A DNA stretch of 9,933 bases from the NCBI GenBank assembly GCA_027031145.1, contig JALVEG010000349.1, positions 1 to 9,933 on the forward strand, written 5' to 3'. The position numbers were made by a program, and so were the translations under genes. The stretch comes from Saprospiraceae bacterium. Lineage in GTDB: Bacteria > Bacteroidota > Bacteroidia > Chitinophagales > Saprospiraceae. This document shows positions 1 through 6,069 of the stretch, piece after piece (the stretch's first letter is position 1; each line of letters opens with the position of its first letter). The notes under the pieces were generated by a model. That model was not told the origin of the DNA, ran no database searches, and saw nothing but the letters and a program-made list of their open reading frames with translations.

Positions 1-559
1 ATTGGGAGCAGGACAAACAGGTAACCCTAACTCAGCAATCGGAGTAACAAGGGGATTGAGTCAAATGGTAGGATTTGAGATACCATGGGTAATGGCATTA
101 GTAGCTTTGATGGTGCAATACAAGACGACATCTATTACAGGACTAATGGAAGTACAAGCACAAACAGGACACTGGATAATGTTTGAAAATCCATTTGCTT
201 TTATAGCTGCTATTCTGGCATCTTTGGGTATGTTCAGATATTCCCCTTTTGATATTGTGGGAGCACCTACTGAGTTAGCTTCAGGTCCTATGTCTGAAAA
301 CGGAGGAAAATTTTTGTTTGTAATGATGTCCTCAGGATCTGTTTTTGCTTTTGTGAAATTAACATTAATTGTTGATCTTTTTATTGGAGGAGCGAGCAAT
401 CTGGTAATCCTGGTCATAAAAACCTTCTTGCTTTACATGATTCCGGTAACTTATGGAATAGTAAGTCCAAGATACAGAACCGAACAATCTATTCGATATT
501 TTTGGGGATGGCCGTTATTTTTCGGATTAGTAGCAATTATTTATGCAGTATTTTTCTAA
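1..559 (+). CDS. NuoH/EchB-like membrane subunit of a complex I-related (Ehr-type) complex, 5' partial
   Basis: This is the C-terminal ~185 residues of the membrane subunit that links the hydrophilic arm to the ion-pumping arm in complex I (NuoH) and group 4 hydrogenases (EchB, HyfC, MbhM). The frame is open to the window edge, and the TTG at 2-4 is an internal Leu codon rather than a start. Visible are several hydrophobic membrane segments (for example the one containing EIPWVMALVALMV), the family loop SPFDIVGAPTELASGP, which resembles NuoH and EchB quinone-loop sequences, and the late motif SPRYRTEQSIRYFW before the last membrane helix. The protein ends in a hydrophobic tail (AIIYAVFF). The next gene starts 12 bases downstream, so the two are co-transcribed. 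Family membership is clear. Assignment to an Ehr-type complex rests on the neighbouring subunits. Proton or sodium specificity cannot be told from this fragment. Confidence 0.9.
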   Translation, partial: LGAGQTGNPNSAIGVTRGLSQMVGFEIPWVMALVALMVQYKTTSITGLMEVQAQTGHWIMFENPFAFIAAILASLGMFRYSPFDIVGAPTELASGPMSENGGKFLFVMMSSGSVFAFVKLTLIVDLFIGGASNLVILVIKTFLLYMIPVTYGIVSPRYRTEQSIRYFWGWPLFFGLVAIIYAVFF

Positions 560-571
560 AAATCAATAAGA

Positions 572-1117
572 ATGTACAACGATAAAAATAAACAGAAAAT
601 AGTAGATATAATAAAAAACGCTGCCAGAAAACACTCTTTATGGGTTTTGGCTTATGGAACAGGATGCGGAGCAATAGAAGTTCCCGCTACCATGACTTCC
701 AGATATGATGCAGAAAGATTAGGAGTTCGGGGTGCAGCTACTCCGAGACAAGCTGATGTGCTTTTGATAACCGGATATTTGACAGTAAAAACATTGAAGA
801 GGGTTATCAGAGTGTATGAACAAATGCAGGATCCAAAATATGTTATTGGTTTCGGATCATGTACAATAAACGGGGGTATGTATTTTGATTCTTACAATAC
901 AATAAACCAACTGGACCTGTATCTTCCTGTTGATGTTTATATCAGCGGATGTATGCCCAGACCTGAAGCGGTACTTGAGGGATTTGGAAAATTGCAGGAA
1001 CTGATTGGAAAAGGTGTTGCCAACGGAGCGCGACAATACAAAGACAATCTGGATTATTACAGAGAAAATCAGAAAAAAGTAATAAAAAACTGGGATTTTC
1101 AGGATTATAACTGGTGA
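572..1117 (+). CDS. NuoB-like small (proximal cluster) subunit of the Ehr-type complex
   Basis: This 181-residue protein is of the NuoB / hydrogenase small-subunit family, which carries the [4Fe-4S] cluster (N2 or proximal) next to the active-site subunit. The family core is clear: YGTGCGAIEV (about residues 28-37), TPRQADVLLITG (57-68), GFGSCTINGGMY (93-104) and PVDVYISGCMPRPEA (119-133). Cysteines are C32, C97 and C127. NuoB normally has a tandem CC, and group 4 hydrogenases have CxGC, in the first motif. Here the motif is GCG followed by AIE, so one of the four usual ligands appears to be absent. The C-terminal ~35 residues are polar and extend past the conserved domain. The ATG at 572 is the natural start, 12 bases after the NuoH-like stop. 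A 114-base gap holding tandem heptamers separates it from the NuoC-like gene. Family assignment is secure; the function of the altered cluster site is unknown. Confidence 0.9.
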   Translation: MYNDKNKQKIVDIIKNAARKHSLWVLAYGTGCGAIEVPATMTSRYDAERLGVRGAATPRQADVLLITGYLTVKTLKRVIRVYEQMQDPKYVIGFGSCTINGGMYFDSYNTINQLDLYLPVDVYISGCMPRPEAVLEGFGKLQELIGKGVANGARQYKDNLDYYRENQKKVIKNWDFQDYNW

Positions 1118-1122
1118 TTATT

Positions 1123-1171
1123 CAGGTTACAGGTTACAGGTTACAGGTTACAGGTTGCACGTTACAAGTTG
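1123..1171 (+). repeat. Tandem 7-bp repeat (CAGGTTA), about seven copies
   Basis: Four perfect CAGGTTA units lie head to tail at 1123-1150. They are followed by CAGGTTG, CACGTTA and CAAGTTG, which decay with distance. The array begins six bases after the stop of the NuoB-like gene and fills about half of the 114-base gap before the NuoC-like gene, the only sizeable gap inside the operon. It is non-coding, so copy changes would not shift a frame, but they would change the spacing and structure of the mRNA between two subunits. A single reverse-strand match to the unit plus flanks (TGCAGGTTAC) is seen at 8260-8269 and may be chance. Confidence 0.9.
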
Positions 1172-1231
1172 CAGAATGTTGGTTTAGAAATTTAAAATTG
1201 AATTGAATTAAAAAAAAATAAAAAACAGATA

Positions 1232-1801
1232 ATGGAAACATTATTAGAAAAAATTAAAGACCGTGTCAGTGTTAATTTTGATCTTAAAGATCATAAAATT
1301 TATGCTGATCAGAAAAGAGTGGATCTATTTTTCAAAAAAGAGCATATTCCTTCGGTTCTTTTATATCTTAAGGAACAAATGGATTTTAGACATCTTATGC
1401 ACATGAGTGTTATCGACTGGCTTGAGGAAGGTGAATTTGAAGTAATATTTCTCCTTTGGGCACCAAAAGAAAAGATTAAAGTATTTGTTAAAACCAGAAT
1501 TGACAGGGAAAATCCTGTAATGGAAAATATGGACAATATCTGGCCTCAATTAAATACTTATGAAAGAGAATTCAAGGAAATGTACGGAATCGAATTTCCC
1601 GGACTGGTTGCACCTGAGGAGTTTATTCTTGAAGCATGGACAGGTCCTCCACCGATGAGAAGAGACTTTGAAACAGATAAGTTTGCAAAAGATAATTTTG
1701 CTACAAGACCTGGAAGAGAAGATGCTCAGGATGTCAGGGAAACTATTGCTAAAAGATCAGGAGAAGATATACCGGATTTTGCTAAAAAATATTCAAGATA
1801 A
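1232..1801 (+). CDS. NuoC-like (30-kDa) subunit of the Ehr-type complex
   Basis: This 189-residue protein is of the NuoC/EchD family, a structural subunit that packs against the NuoB and NuoD homologues in the peripheral arm and carries no cofactor. The family pattern is easy to follow: MDFRHLMHMSVIDWLEEGEF (about residues 50-69), a strand-rich segment with VKTRIDRENP (87-95), the signature WPQLNTYEREFKEMYGIEFP (104-123) and the closing GPPPMRRDFE (138-147), matching the complex I 'W.G.PLRKDY' element. The C-terminal ~40 residues are charged and variable. The ATG at 1232 follows the heptamer array and an A-rich leader, with no Shine-Dalgarno sequence. The stop TAA shares its last base with the ATG of the next gene (TAATG at 1799-1803), which suggests translational coupling of the C and D subunits. 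Confidence 0.92.
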   Translation: METLLEKIKDRVSVNFDLKDHKIYADQKRVDLFFKKEHIPSVLLYLKEQMDFRHLMHMSVIDWLEEGEFEVIFLLWAPKEKIKVFVKTRIDRENPVMENMDNIWPQLNTYEREFKEMYGIEFPGLVAPEEFILEAWTGPPPMRRDFETDKFAKDNFATRPGREDAQDVRETIAKRSGEDIPDFAKKYSR

Positions 1802-2907
1802 TGGAAAGAGAAAAAGCTACAACTTTATATATCGGACCTCAGCACCCGGGTATTACCGGAAATATGATGGTAAGGCTGAAAGTGGAAGGAGACACTATTG
1901 TAGGTGCCAGAACGGAAGTCGGATATTTGCACAGGGCATTTGAGAAGCTGGTTGAAAGAAGAAACTGGGTTCAAAGTTTTACTATGATGTGTAGATTCTG
2001 TGTACCTGAACCCGATCCTGTTGAAGAAAGCTATGCAAGAGCAGTTGAAATGTTGGACAAAATTGAAATTCCGGAAAGAGCCAAATGGATAAGAGTTTTG
2101 GTATTGGAATTGGCAAGAATGTCCTCTCTATTGCTATGGCATGCAGGACAGGGGCATTCATTGGGACTTTATACAATGGGACAATGGTCAGTCGGTGACA
2201 GAAACTATATCCTTGATTTATTTGAAGAGCTGACAGGAGCAAGGATATATCATATGTTCATTTGGCCTGGAGGAGTTAGAAGGGATTTCCCTGAAGGATT
2301 TGAAGATAAAGTCCTAAGGACTATGGATTATCTTGAAAAAAGACTGGAAGATTATGACAATCTGTTGTTTGAAAACAGTATTTTCCAAAAGCGTACTCAA
2401 GGTGTTGGATATGTAAGTCCTGAAAAGATAATCGAACACGGCGTAGTAGGTCCCGTACTAAGGGGAAGTGGAATAAAAAGCGATATTCGTATCGATGATC
2501 CTTATGAAGTATATGACAAATTGGATTTTGTGGTACCTACCCAACCGGGAGGTGACATCTGGGCAAGAGCTTTGGTCAGAAGAGTGGAAATACGTCAATC
2601 TATTAGCATAATAAGACAAGTTATAGAAAATATACCTAAAGGTGAAGTATATACCAAAGTACCTAATCCTCAAAAGTGGAAAATACCAAGAGGTGATGCT
2701 TATGCAAGAACAGAATCGGTAAGAGGTGAAGTTGGAATGTTTGTTGCTAGTGACGGAGGAAGAAAACCAAGAAGAGTACATTTCAGAGGTGCGGCTTATG
2801 TGCATGCTGTTACTTTGCTTGAGGATGTTTTGATCGGTCAAAATATTGCTGATGTTTCAGCTATTATGAATAGCCTTGGAACATGTCCGCCTGAAATTGA
2901 AAGATAA
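1801..2907 (+). CDS. NuoD-like large subunit (Ehr-type, partial Ni-Fe cysteine set)
   Basis: This 368-residue protein is of the NuoD / [NiFe]-hydrogenase large-subunit family. N-terminal hallmarks are IGPQHPG (11-17) and VGYLHRAFEKLVERRNW. The L1 region reads TMMCRFCVPEP, with a CxxC pair at C64 and C67 where hydrogenases bind Ni-Fe and complex I has none. The C-terminus reads SLGTCPPEIER. C362 sits at the first Cys of the hydrogenase L2 motif, and E365 sits where the second (bridging) Cys would be, matching the Glu of the complex I ending GEVDR. By motif alignment from memory with Thermus Nqo4, the quinone-contacting His38 becomes T19 and Tyr87 becomes V68. A [NiFe] hydrogenase is therefore unlikely, and standard quinone reduction is also unlikely. 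The gene overlaps the NuoC-like stop by one base, and a 48-base gap precedes the fused ferredoxin/flavin gene. Family is certain; the electron acceptor is unknown. Confidence 0.92.
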   Translation: MEREKATTLYIGPQHPGITGNMMVRLKVEGDTIVGARTEVGYLHRAFEKLVERRNWVQSFTMMCRFCVPEPDPVEESYARAVEMLDKIEIPERAKWIRVLVLELARMSSLLLWHAGQGHSLGLYTMGQWSVGDRNYILDLFEELTGARIYHMFIWPGGVRRDFPEGFEDKVLRTMDYLEKRLEDYDNLLFENSIFQKRTQGVGYVSPEKIIEHGVVGPVLRGSGIKSDIRIDDPYEVYDKLDFVVPTQPGGDIWARALVRRVEIRQSISIIRQVIENIPKGEVYTKVPNPQKWKIPRGDAYARTESVRGEVGMFVASDGGRKPRRVHFRGAAYVHAVTLLEDVLIGQNIADVSAIMNSLGTCPPEIER

Positions 2908-2955
2908 GATTCAGGAAATGTATTTTAGAAATTTGAAATTATTAAAAATAATAAT

Positions 2956-4743
2956 ATGAGTTTTTTTGATTTAAGAGGAACTTTAAAACCATTGACTTCT
3001 TTGAAGCAATTTGGAAAAAATCCACATACTATCAGATATCCTGAAGTACCTGTGGAAGCTTCAGACAGATACAGGGGTTTTCACTTTAATGAAATAGAAG
3101 AATGTATCGGTTGTGGTAACTGTGCTACTATTTGCATGAACGAATCGATCGACATGATCCCTATTGAAGGTGTTGAAGGAGATAAAGGAGATTCGGGTTT
3201 AAGACCAAGAATTGATTATGGAAGATGTTGTTATTGTGGATTATGTGTAGATGTATGTCCAACCGGAAGTTTAAGTCTTACAAAGGACTTCATCCACGTT
3301 TCGGAAGATCCAGATACATTTCTGTTTTTGCCCGGTGTTGAAAACCCTGATGCAAAAGACCGAAAAACTTATGTTAGCAATAAAGAGACTTCCCTTAATG
3401 ACTGGGCAAGAATACCTATGCCTGAATTGGAAGGAAAAGAAAGAGTTAAGAGTTTTGCTGAAGTAGTACTTGGATATAATGAGGAACAGGCAAGACAAGA
3501 AGCGGAAAGATGTATAAGTTGCGGTATTTGTACCGAAGTTTGCCCTGATCATATGCATATTCCGGAATATATCAATGCAATTGCAACCGGAAATGACGAA
3601 GATGCTGTAAGAATAATATATGATAACAACCCGCTTCCCGAACTATGCGGAAAAGTATGTACAAGACGATGTGAAGATGTCTGTGCGATAGCTACAAGAG
3701 GAGAACCTGTTGCTATCAGATGGCTAAAAAGATATGCTACAGAAACAGCAGATGCTTCAGATGTGATCAAAGATATAGTAAATCCTGAGATCAGGGAGCC
3801 AAACGGTAAAAAAGTTGGAATAATCGGAGCCGGACCTTCAGGGCTAACCGCTGCTTATTATCTTGCATTGAGAGGATTTGACGTTACGATATATGAAGCA
3901 AATGAGAAAGCGGGGGGTATGACAATGTATGGTATTCCAAAATACAGATTACCTCTTGATTCTATTCAGAAACAAGTTGATTATATCATGAGTATCGGAG
4001 TTAAGATCCATTTCAATACAAAAGTCGGAAAAGATATTTCTTTCAAGGAAATATATGAAAATAACGATGCTGTATTCATGGGTGTAGGATTCCCTAAAGC
4101 ATGGACACTTGGAATAGAAGGAGAAGATGCCAATGGTTCAATGCAGGCAGTTAACTTCCTGCATATGATCAATTCAGGTGAAGATGTGGAAATTGGAAAC
4201 AAAGTGGTAGTTGTCGGTGGAGGTAATGTTGCTATAGATGCTGCAAGGGTAAGCCGAAGACTGGGTGCTGATGTTACTATTCTGTATCGTAGAAGAATTC
4301 AGGACATGCCTGCTGATTGGGAAGAAATAGAAGGAGCTGAAGATGAAGGAGTACACATGGAACCACAGGCAATTCCGATTAAAATACATAAAGACGATAA
4401 AGGAAATGTAAAAGCTATCGAATATCTCAAAGCTGAAATGGTTCAAAGTGAAGACGGTGGCAGACCAAGACCTGTTGCCATAGAAGGTAGTAATACAATC
4501 ATGGAGGTTACAGCTGTTATGGCAGCTATCGGACAACAAGGAGATTATGACTTTATCGATAAAGAATATGCAGATCAGATCAAGATCGAAAGAGGACGAT
4601 TTGTTGTGGATAAAGACCAACAAACAACATTGCCTAAATTATTTGCAGGAGGAGATGCTGCCAACAGAACAGCAGATGTCATCAGTGCTATCGCTGACGG
4701 TTTCAGGGCTTGCAAAGCTATAGACAAGATGTTGATAGGATAA
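2956..4743 (+). CDS. NuoI-like ferredoxin fused to GltD/NfnB-like FAD-NAD(P)H oxidoreductase
   Basis: This 595-residue iron-sulfur flavoprotein is the likely electron-entry module of the complex. Residues 1-110 resemble NuoI: the segment LRGTLKPLTSLKQF, then RYPEVPVEASDRYRGFH, then two [4Fe-4S] motifs (C50, C53, C56, C60, with Met instead of the usual Pro after C60; and C91, C94, C97, C101 followed by Pro). Residues 180-245 hold the cysteine-rich GltD-type domain (C186, C189, C192, C196; C231, C235, C239, C243). The FAD site is VGIIGAGPSG (287-296). The NAD(P) site is VVVVGGGNVAIDAA (417-430), followed by YRRR at 444-447, which is common in NADPH-using relatives. The closing flavin motif is LFAGGDAA (562-569). 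GltD relatives include the glutamate synthase small subunit and NfnB/SudA; the NuoI-type N-terminus and operon position argue for docking on the NuoB/NuoD homologues instead. NADPH over NADH, and ferredoxin as partner, are inferences. Confidence 0.9.
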   Translation: MSFFDLRGTLKPLTSLKQFGKNPHTIRYPEVPVEASDRYRGFHFNEIEECIGCGNCATICMNESIDMIPIEGVEGDKGDSGLRPRIDYGRCCYCGLCVDVCPTGSLSLTKDFIHVSEDPDTFLFLPGVENPDAKDRKTYVSNKETSLNDWARIPMPELEGKERVKSFAEVVLGYNEEQARQEAERCISCGICTEVCPDHMHIPEYINAIATGNDEDAVRIIYDNNPLPELCGKVCTRRCEDVCAIATRGEPVAIRWLKRYATETADASDVIKDIVNPEIREPNGKKVGIIGAGPSGLTAAYYLALRGFDVTIYEANEKAGGMTMYGIPKYRLPLDSIQKQVDYIMSIGVKIHFNTKVGKDISFKEIYENNDAVFMGVGFPKAWTLGIEGEDANGSMQAVNFLHMINSGEDVEIGNKVVVVGGGNVAIDAARVSRRLGADVTILYRRRIQDMPADWEEIEGAEDEGVHMEPQAIPIKIHKDDKGNVKAIEYLKAEMVQSEDGGRPRPVAIEGSNTIMEVTAVMAAIGQQGDYDFIDKEYADQIKIERGRFVVDKDQQTTLPKLFAGGDAANRTADVISAIADGFRACKAIDKMLIG

Positions 4744-4768
4744 AAATTAACAATGAACATATACTTTT

Positions 4769-4806
4769 GAAGGGGTGGAAATGAATGTTTTTACCCCTTC
4801 TTTTTT
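4769..4806 (+). terminator. Rho-independent terminator of the Ehr-type operon
   Basis: The left arm GAAGGGGTGGAAA (4769-4781) pairs with TTTTTACCCCTTC (4788-4800) over 13 positions, including two G-T wobbles, around a six-base loop. A run of six T follows at 4801-4806. It lies 26 bases after the stop of the fused ferredoxin/flavin gene and separates the operon from the TonB-like gene. Confidence 0.9.
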
Positions 4807-4827
4807 ATTTACATAAAATATTTTTTT

Positions 4828-4835
4828 TATTTTTG
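4828..4835 (+). promoter_or_regulatory. Possible -7 promoter element for the TonB-like gene
   Basis: TATTTTTG fits the Bacteroidota -7 consensus TAnnTTTG, lies after the operon terminator and is about 60 bases before the ATG at 4896. No TTTG is present at the expected -33 distance, and the surrounding DNA is so AT-rich that a chance match is likely. Confidence 0.28.
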
Positions 4836-4895
4836 AGCCAAATATTATTTTTAATAGATATCTGTTTAAAAAAATAATTATTTCAACAAAAAAAT

Positions 4896-5669
4896 ATGAA
4901 ATTCAGGATATTTTACATTTTGTTTTTATTTAGTATTTCATCAACTTTTTCTCAAGAGAAAGTGGAAGTTGATAACGGATATGAAAAAGGTACACTTGTG
5001 GACGGATACAAAGAGGGGCTGTGGTCTTATTATGATAACGATACATTGAAAATTCAGATCGATTATTCAAAAGGGAAATTAGTATATCTTGCAAAAGATA
5101 CAACCAAATATGCTATTCTTACCGATCAGGGATGGGAAATGTCTAAATTGGATATTTATCCACACTATCTTGGGAGTAATGAAGAAATTTTACAAATAAT
5201 CTATAATAATTTACATTATCCTGTAGAAGCGTTGGAAAGAAAAGCAAGGGGAACGGTATTACTCGGTTTTGAAATCAATTTACAGGGAAAAGTTGAAAAT
5301 GCAAAAATAATCAAAGATATCGGTTATGGATGCGGAAATGCCGTATTGGAAGTATTTAAAAAAATACCGGACTATTGGTTTGTTGCCCGTAAAGGAAACA
5401 AACGATATAAATCCAGGTATGTTTTACCGGTACATTTTAAAATCAGTAAAAAGAAAGGAGAAAAGATTGTTTTTAAAGAAGATACTAAAAAAGAACTAAA
5501 AAAACTGCAAAAAGCCAAAGAAGAATATTTTCCTGCCAGGTATTTTCCTGATGTCAATATTACTGTACTGGAGGTAACCAGATCAAAAAATGTATTAAGA
5601 TCTAAGATAGTTAGAAAAATAGAAAGATTTGAAGAATTTCCTGACAGGGGAAGAAAGATTTATAGATAA
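4896..5669 (+). CDS. Secreted protein with YwqK/MORN-like repeat and TonB C-terminal domain
   Basis: This 257-residue protein has a signal peptide (KFRIFYILFLFSISSTFS, with cleavage probably before Q20) and no lipobox Cys, so it should be exported to the periplasm. Residues 31-62 (KGTLVDGYKEGLWSYYDND and on) look like one MORN/YwqK-type repeat. Residues ~88-183 match the TonB C-terminal fold: NLHYPVEALERKARGTVLLG, then F.I...GKVENAKI, GYGCGNAVLEVFKK, W..A..GNKRYKSRYVLPVH. In Bacteroidota such domains occur often on secreted proteins without the TonB membrane anchor, so this need not energise an outer-membrane receptor. A Lys/Glu-rich tail follows (~184-257) and ends in EFPDRGRKIYR. The gene sits alone between a terminator and a 400-base gap. 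A shrunken copy of it lies at 8133-8258. The exact role is unknown. Confidence 0.85.
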   Translation: MKFRIFYILFLFSISSTFSQEKVEVDNGYEKGTLVDGYKEGLWSYYDNDTLKIQIDYSKGKLVYLAKDTTKYAILTDQGWEMSKLDIYPHYLGSNEEILQIIYNNLHYPVEALERKARGTVLLGFEINLQGKVENAKIIKDIGYGCGNAVLEVFKKIPDYWFVARKGNKRYKSRYVLPVHFKISKKKGEKIVFKEDTKKELKKLQKAKEEYFPARYFPDVNITVLEVTRSKNVLRSKIVRKIERFEEFPDRGRKIYR

Positions 5670-5994
5670 CATCACTGGATTTTCTCACTAACTTTGGAGT
5701 CAGGTTTAGGTGCATTTCGTTTTTTCGCATAGAAGGTTGGGTTCTCCTGCTTATAGGCACATCTACCCCCTCAACCATCCCGCAAAAGCATAGCGCTCTC
5801 CCTAAAATTTTTCTTCACTTTGTTACGAAAAATGATAGGAGGAAGTAGCAACCCGCGACTCATCAAAAAGGGAAATACGGGTTGAGATTCTCCCTGTTTC
5901 GGAGTCTATGAAGAAACGGAGCTTGTCCCGCTGAACAGAGGAAAAGTTAGAGGTACTTTTACAAAAAAAGAAAAAATGAAATACACCTTCAGCG
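5670..5994. other. Intergenic region with serial inverted repeats, no gene
   Basis: No convincing ORF is present. The part from about 5690 to 5940 is visibly richer in G and C than the genes around it and carries four possible stem-loops in a row. GGTTGGG (5735-5741) pairs with CTCAACC (5770-5776, one wobble). ATTTTTC (5807-5813) pairs with GAAAAAT (5827-5833), with CCTA/TAGG outside it. CAACCCG (5849-5855) pairs with CGGGTTG (5878-5884). CTCC..GTTTC (5890-5900) pairs with GAAACGGAG (5913-5921). It could be a dispersed non-coding repeat, a small RNA or a degraded element; nothing visible decides between these. No terminal repeats or transposase remnant were seen. Confidence 0.5.
5838..5856 (+). 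repeat. Short dispersed repeat, copy 1
   Basis: GGAGGAAGTAGCAACCCGC matches 17 of 19 bases of a second copy at 8431-8449. A separate 12-base block, CCCGCAAAAGCA, occurs at 5779-5790 and again at 8445-8456, where it is joined directly to the first block. The shared blocks suggest two members of one degenerate intergenic repeat family. Confidence 0.55.
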
Positions 5995-6026
5995 TTTGAA
6001 CAAAGAAAAAAAATGTATTAATTTTG
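5995..6026 (+). promoter_or_regulatory. Bacteroidota-type promoter for the beta-helix gene
   Basis: TTTG at 5995-5998 is followed after 20 bases by TAATTTTG at 6019-6026. This fits the Bacteroidota sigma-ABfr consensus (TTTG at -33, TAnnTTTG at -7) in both elements and in spacing. Transcription would begin near 6033, giving a leader of roughly 35 bases before the ATG at 6070. Confidence 0.65.
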
Positions 6027-6069
6027 TGAATTCTATCAATGTGTTTTTTCTTGCAGACACTAAATAAAA

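Noticed and set aside
1123..1171. CRISPR-like array
   Set aside because: The units are only 7 bases with no spacers; it is a simple tandem repeat.
1183..1199. TTTAGAAATTTAAAATT, nearly repeated at 2924-2940, before the C-like and fused flavoprotein genes
   Set aside because: 16 of 17 bases match, but the sequence is low-complexity AT and its distance to the two starts differs (32 versus 15 bases); chance is likely.
1668..1943. Plus-strand open frame of 91 codons spanning the C/D gene junction
   Set aside because: It lies out of frame over two well-conserved genes and its product has no family features.
2458..2841. Antisense open frame of about 127 codons inside the NuoD-like gene, and a similar one at 4174-4623
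   Set aside because: They are shadows of strongly conserved plus-strand genes, with low-complexity products and no recognisable motifs.
1801..2907. Annotation as a functional [NiFe] hydrogenase large subunit because of CxxC at residues 64-67
   Set aside because: The C-terminal motif has a single Cys (TCPPEIER), so the bridging ligand is missing, and no maturation genes are in view.
1..2907. Annotation as standard NADH:quinone oxidoreductase (complex I) subunits B, C, D, H
   Set aside because: The gene order, the extra cysteines in the D-like subunit, the replaced quinone residues and the fused GltD module do not fit the NuoA-N operon.
4896..5669. Annotation as a true TonB energy transducer
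   Set aside because: There is a cleavable-looking signal peptide, no proline-rich spacer and no neighbouring exbB/exbD; only the C-terminal domain is TonB-like.
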